Source: Treponema sp.
Lineage (GTDB): Bacteria > Spirochaetota > Spirochaetia > Treponematales > Breznakiellaceae
Direction of reading: 5' to 3'
Assembly (NCBI GenBank): GCA_031284385.1
Contig: JAISZZ010000014.1
Coordinates: 1 to 9,873, forward strand
Length of the DNA stretch: 9,873 bases
In this document: positions 6,849 to 9,873 of the stretch, one piece after another
Numbering within the stretch: the first letter of the stretch is position 1
Layout of the letters: the number at the start of each line of letters is the position of its first letter
Translations under genes and position numbers: made by a program
The notes under the pieces: model-generated
Databases searched by the model: none
What the model saw: the letters and a program-made list of their open reading frames with translations, nothing else
What the model was told of the DNA's origin: nothing

Positions 6849-8824
6849 TTAATAATAGTGATATTAAAAAAGATTATCTCGTATTTAATAATGTCGAGAT
6901 TTACGGATTTTACAATGAAGAGTTTGACGTAAAAAATTATCAACAAATTGTAGCGCACATCAAAAGCCTTAGCTTGATAGATAAAAGAGAATTAGTGCGA
7001 TATATTTTGCTGGCCATAGAAGCGAAATCGGGAGTCATTGTTGTTGATAGTATAACCGATGAGGTTAAAGGCGGAGTATTGAATACAATGGATGTTGTGT
7101 CTTCAAGTGACTACGCTGCATTTATAGCGGCTATACAAGCCGCGGAGGCTGTAAAAAACAGCGATAAAATTACTGAAGATAGTGAGACTCGCGATTTGGT
7201 CCAAGAAGATGTCGATGATGCCGCAAATACATTATCGGCGGCTATTAATGCCTTTAACGCTGCAAAACAGAAGGGCACCGGAACGCCTGGCGACCCGCCC
7301 GGCGAAAACACGAGTTGGCTTCAACGTGACACGCTTAAAGCAACGATACTGACCGCGAACGAAGCAAAGGTCAGGGACGCTAATAACAATATTATAGTCA
7401 TTCAAAACGGTGCGGACAGTAATGCTGCCGCCAAAGTGGAAGATGTACCGGAAGGCACGAGGTATGTAGGGACATCCGATTTAACTACGTTGGAAACTGC
7501 TATAGGGTTGGCGGAAAACGTTTACAAGACTTCGGACACTGATCTGTTGAAGGGTGAAGGTGATGCTGTTATCGACCTTAGTGCGGGGCAAGCCAAAATT
7601 GATAACGCAAACAGCGCTCTTGTTACTGCTATTGGAGTCTTCAAAGATGCTGTCAAAACCGGTGCGCAAAACATATACAAGAAGAATACAGAGACCTATG
7701 ACCATGACCAGATAACAGAAGGCGGTGGCACTCATGTATTTCCGAAATTGGGAGAAGGTGTTACGCTAGAGACCTTTGGCGGCGGCGTGTTTGGTCAGCC
7801 CAGTGTGCCTAAAATTTCAAGCGGCGGTGTTTCTGCGGAACCGAATCCGCTTACCGCCGAAAACACAAAAATAGTAACCTCCAAAGAAATCAGCGGTGAA
7901 AACGGCATATACACATGGAATGTGGAGCAGGACGGTTACTATCAAGTTACTCTTTGGGGCGCTCAGGGTGGAAATGTCGCTACAAGAAGCACGGGCGATG
8001 CCAGCAACTACCCATCTGGCGGCCTCTACATAGCTTATGGCGGGCGCGGCGCAAAGACGCAGGGCGTTATATGGCTCAAAAAAGGGCAAAACGTAACATT
8101 CTATTTGGGCGGACAGGGACGTGGAAGTTACCTTAAACACGCGGCAGAGTATATAGCGGCAGGCTTTAATGGCGGCGGCAAGGGCGGCATAGGACACGAA
8201 CCGGCCTATCCTGACGGTTCAGGCGGCGGCGGTGCCACAGATATGCGTATCGGCGGCAAACGTATAATGGTCGCGGCAGGCGGCGGTGGCGGCGCTCAAG
8301 CGGCAGACAATCCCTGGTACCCTGTACCCGGCGGCCCGGGCGGCGCGGCGGTATCCGATTCAACTGGAAAAGACGATAAGAGCGGCAGCAACGGAAATGT
8401 GAAGTCACGCAAAGTGCCGGGTGTAAATCCGTCAAGTGATGGCTCGAAGCTTAGGGCTAACGGACAAGGACAGGATGGCCTGCATAAAAAAAGTTTGAAC
8501 GATGGCAGAAACGAAGGGAATTCAGGCGGCGGCGGCGGCTACTACGGCGGCTATGCCAACCAGGATTTCCAGGTAGGCTCCGGTTCCGGCGGCACATCTT
8601 ACATCAGCGGTTACACTGGTGGTGTTTATACCAGTTACGCTGCCAAATACAAGGCGGAATACTATATTTTCAATAACAATTATTGCAATGTATGGGCGGG
8701 CAACAATATAACTGGTGATGATACTACGGGCGGTTATGGTAACGGCAAGTTCGAAGTAAAGTTGCTTTACGCTTACTCGTCAGAAAGTACCGGTGACCCT
8801 AGCGAGGGAGGATCTAGCGGTTAA
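6827..8824 (+). CDS. 3' part of the phase-variable lipoprotein: FIVAR-like modules and ALK-type glycine-rich domain
   Basis: The frame is open through 665 codons from a GTG at 6827, but I see no convincing start or ribosome site. It most likely continues the lipoprotein gene across the G tract, with residues 1-665 becoming 252-916 of the joined protein. Residues about 95-147 (DYAAFIAAIQAAEAVK ... NTLSAAINAFNAAK) and 168-278 resemble two FIVAR-like helical modules separated by a Gly/Pro linker. Residues about 355-648 match the glycine-rich domain known from ALK/LTK-type receptors and bacterial surface proteins: YTWNVEQDGYYQVTLWGAQGG, YGGRGAKTQGVIWLKKGQ, GGGGATDMRIGG and IMVAAGGGGGA. Adhesion or ligand binding is inferred. 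A bidirectional terminator follows the TAA by about 40 bases. Without a frame change this part is probably not translated. Confidence 0.8.
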   Translation: MDTAYTIINNSDIKKDYLVFNNVEIYGFYNEEFDVKNYQQIVAHIKSLSLIDKRELVRYILLAIEAKSGVIVVDSITDEVKGGVLNTMDVVSSSDYAAFIAAIQAAEAVKNSDKITEDSETRDLVQEDVDDAANTLSAAINAFNAAKQKGTGTPGDPPGENTSWLQRDTLKATILTANEAKVRDANNNIIVIQNGADSNAAAKVEDVPEGTRYVGTSDLTTLETAIGLAENVYKTSDTDLLKGEGDAVIDLSAGQAKIDNANSALVTAIGVFKDAVKTGAQNIYKKNTETYDHDQITEGGGTHVFPKLGEGVTLETFGGGVFGQPSVPKISSGGVSAEPNPLTAENTKIVTSKEISGENGIYTWNVEQDGYYQVTLWGAQGGNVATRSTGDASNYPSGGLYIAYGGRGAKTQGVIWLKKGQNVTFYLGGQGRGSYLKHAAEYIAAGFNGGGKGGIGHEPAYPDGSGGGGATDMRIGGKRIMVAAGGGGGAQAADNPWYPVPGGPGGAAVSDSTGKDDKSGSNGNVKSRKVPGVNPSSDGSKLRANGQGQDGLHKKSLNDGRNEGNSGGGGGYYGGYANQDFQVGSGSGGTSYISGYTGGVYTSYAAKYKAEYYIFNNNYCNVWAGNNITGDDTTGGYGNGKFEVKLLYAYSSESTGDPSEGGSSG

Positions 8825-8832
8825 TTTTTGGC

Positions 8833-8860
8833 AGTGAGTTTTGCTTGAGCGAAACTCACT
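8833..8860 (+). repeat. Hairpin after the glycine-rich lipoprotein stop
   Basis: AGTGAGTTTTGC (8833-8844) pairs with GCGAAACTCACT (8849-8860) around a TTGA loop, giving 12 pairs including one G-T wobble. No T run follows directly, so it is not a terminator alone. It lies only 5 bases before the true terminator stem and could stabilise the 3' end of the lipoprotein mRNA. Confidence 0.65.
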
Positions 8861-8865
8861 ACATG

Positions 8866-8901
8866 AAAAAAACAGCGTCCTTTTGGGACGCTGTTTTTTT
8901 T
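8866..8901. terminator. Bidirectional intrinsic terminator between convergent genes
   Basis: AAAAAAACAGCGTCC (8866-8880) and GGACGCTGTTTTTTT (8886-8900) form a stem of 8 G/C-rich pairs extended by A-T pairs around a TTTTG loop. An 8-T tail (8894-8901) serves the + strand and the A run serves as T tail on the minus strand. It can end both the lipoprotein transcript and the convergent solute-binding protein transcript. Confidence 0.93.
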
Positions 8902-8927
8902 GGCAGTGGGGGTCTCTGCTACCCCTC

Positions 8928-8958
8928 GCGGCACAGTTTGTGGCACAGTTTGTGCCGC
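8928..8958. repeat. Nested tandem and inverted repeat
   Basis: GGCACAGTTTGTG is present twice in tandem (8930-8942 and 8943-8955). The block is bounded by GCGGCACA (8928-8935) and its inverse TGTGCCGC (8951-8958). Two different hairpins are possible: the outer one, or a short inner GGCACA-GTT-TGTGCC (8943-8957). It lies 28 bases beyond the stop of the minus-strand solute-binding protein gene, in its 3' untranslated region. Confidence 0.7.
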
Positions 8959-8985
8959 AAACGTGCGACTTCAGGGCGGTGAGCT

Positions 8986-9801
8986 TCATTTATGTGCGTT
9001 TCTAATCGACGAGACTAAATCACGGTTGAATATTTTTTGGGAAATTCGCAGCATAGTTCCATCCTCAAATAATTCCTCTAGGGCGTTGTTCAGCGCATCC
9101 GTTAGGGCATCATTCGATTTTTTTAGACAAATACCGATATGCTCACCGGAATTCCCCTGCCAAACTACTTCAAATGGGCTGTTTTCTTTCCCCGCATAAT
9201 CAAATGCAACAATATTATCAGCCACAATAAAATCAACCCTTCCCAGTTTAATATCATCGAAACAATTAAGTATTTTGTCATAAGGATATGAAGTAAAGTG
9301 TACTCGCTGTCTGCTCAATTTTTCGGTAAAATACTGAGCCGTCGTATCGCTTTGATAACAGACTCTATATCCCGCAATATCTTCCGGTTTTTCAATTTTC
9401 AAACTGGAATCTTTGAGTGTTACAATGGTTATGGAACTGTCGATGTATGGCCTTGTGAAATTGTACCGCTCTTGCCGCTCGGGTAAAATAGTAATATTAA
9501 TGGCAGCATCATACTTACCGGTATCCAAACCCGCTAGAATACCCTCCCAGTCGACATCTATATATTTTACTTCTAATCCTAATTTTTCCGCCAAAACTTT
9601 TGTTAGATCAATGTCAAACCCAATAAGAGTTTTACCGTCGGTATCGTAATATTCCATAGGCGGATACCCGATTTCAACGCCAACGGAAAGCCTTCCTTCT
9701 TCAAGGGTGAAACTTTGCTTGTGCAGCGACTGTTTCGCACATCCGCCGCACAAAATACATAACGCAAAAACAAACGCAGCTACTTTATGGGTAGATTTCA
9801 T
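8986..9801 (-). CDS. Amino-acid ABC transporter substrate-binding lipoprotein (SBP family 3)
   Basis: The 271-residue product starts with a lipoprotein signal peptide ending LCGGC, with the lipid-attachment Cys at 21. The two-lobed SBP_bac_3 fold follows: LSVGVEIGYPPMEYYD at 38-53, the signature GFDIDLTKVLAEKLGL at 61-76, W85EGILAGLDTGKYDAAI to 101, and ITILPERQERYNFTRPY at 103-119. Arg109 is placed to bind the ligand alpha-carboxylate and Asp195 (VADNI) to bind the alpha-amino group, as in HisJ-type proteins. The family delivers polar amino acids to an ABC permease. ATG 9801 is chosen over the in-frame GTG at 9861 and ATG 9846 because GGGGATAAA precedes it and the signal peptide begins there. 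The frame stays open to the right edge. No permease or ATPase gene lies downstream. The exact ligand cannot be called. Confidence 0.92.
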   Translation of the reverse strand: MKSTHKVAAFVFALCILCGGCAKQSLHKQSFTLEEGRLSVGVEIGYPPMEYYDTDGKTLIGFDIDLTKVLAEKLGLEVKYIDVDWEGILAGLDTGKYDAAINITILPERQERYNFTRPYIDSSITIVTLKDSSLKIEKPEDIAGYRVCYQSDTTAQYFTEKLSRQRVHFTSYPYDKILNCFDDIKLGRVDFIVADNIVAFDYAGKENSPFEVVWQGNSGEHIGICLKKSNDALTDALNNALEELFEDGTMLRISQKIFNRDLVSSIRNAHK

Positions 9802-9834
9802 TTTATCCCCAAACTTGTAAAAAATATTAGACTT

Positions 9835-9863
9835 GTTAGATACCATTATTGCCTCTCTCACAA
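9835..9863 (-). promoter_or_regulatory. Weak candidate promoter of the solute-binding protein gene
   Basis: On the minus strand TTGTGA (9863-9858) and TCTAAC (9840-9835) are 17 bases apart, each four of six to the sigma-70 consensus. A transcript would start near 9828, about 27 bases before ATG 9801. A G run begins 4 bases upstream of the -35. The open frame reaching the window edge means the gene could instead be transcribed from further upstream. Confidence 0.3.
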
Positions 9864-9866
9864 GTA

Positions 9867-9873
9867 CCCCCCC
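9867..9873 (-). repeat. Poly-G run (poly-C on + strand) reaching the window edge
   Basis: At least seven G on the minus strand extend to the last base of the window, so the full length is unknown. The run lies upstream of the solute-binding lipoprotein gene, next to its candidate -35 box. In Treponema pallidum, G runs of variable length near tpr promoters alter transcription; the same role here is only a possibility. Confidence 0.6.

Noticed and set aside
7817..8435. Minus-strand and alternate + frames within the glycine-rich region
   Set aside because: They are by-products of GGC-rich codons; their translations are Arg/Cys-rich without family features.
8780..8989. 69-residue minus-strand frame with CGTNCATNCA
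   Set aside because: It spans a terminator and the 13-bp repeat, has no ribosome site, and overlaps the end of the lipoprotein gene.
9298..9649. Small + strand frames opposite the solute-binding protein gene
   Set aside because: They are antisense to a well-supported gene with no ribosome site or recognisable product.

Overview
The window looks like chromosome of a treponeme-type spirochaete with roughly balanced base composition. The reasons are the ruvA-ruvB-queA operon, several lipoproteins with short Cys-terminated signal peptides, an M30-type (hyicolysin-like) zinc peptidase lipoprotein, a FIVAR-like/glycine-rich surface lipoprotein, and long poly-G tracts. The genus is an inference from gene content and style, not from a marker gene.

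Left part (1-3911): the N-terminal half of a glycoside hydrolase family 3 enzyme, probably of the beta-xylosidase type, runs leftwards off the window. Divergent from it is a tight three-gene operon, ruvA-ruvB-queA. The ruvA/ruvB and ruvB/queA junctions overlap by 4 and 1 bases. RuvA carries five in-frame 18-bp repeats that insert about 30 residues into its RuvB-binding domain.

Middle part (3912-8901): an M30-like peptidase lipoprotein is read leftwards and ends at the base next to the queA stop. A 339-bp divergent regulatory region follows. It holds a perfect 27-bp palindrome, a duplicated 16-bp element with 20-bp period, and a near-consensus sigma-70 promoter (TTGACA-N17-TATACT). That promoter drives a large lipoprotein gene split by a run of 13 G. 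As sequenced, the N-terminal part stops after 257 residues. One extra G, or two fewer, would join it to a 3' frame carrying FIVAR-like helical modules and an ALK-type glycine-rich domain, giving about 916 residues. This is the strongest candidate for an undescribed system: a phase-variable surface lipoprotein next to a secreted-type protease.

Right part (8902-9873): a bidirectional terminator separates the lipoprotein gene from a convergent family-3 solute-binding lipoprotein of an amino-acid ABC transporter. A second G run, seen as C on the + strand, touches the right window edge just upstream of this gene.

No rRNA, tRNA, CRISPR array, transposase or phage gene was seen.
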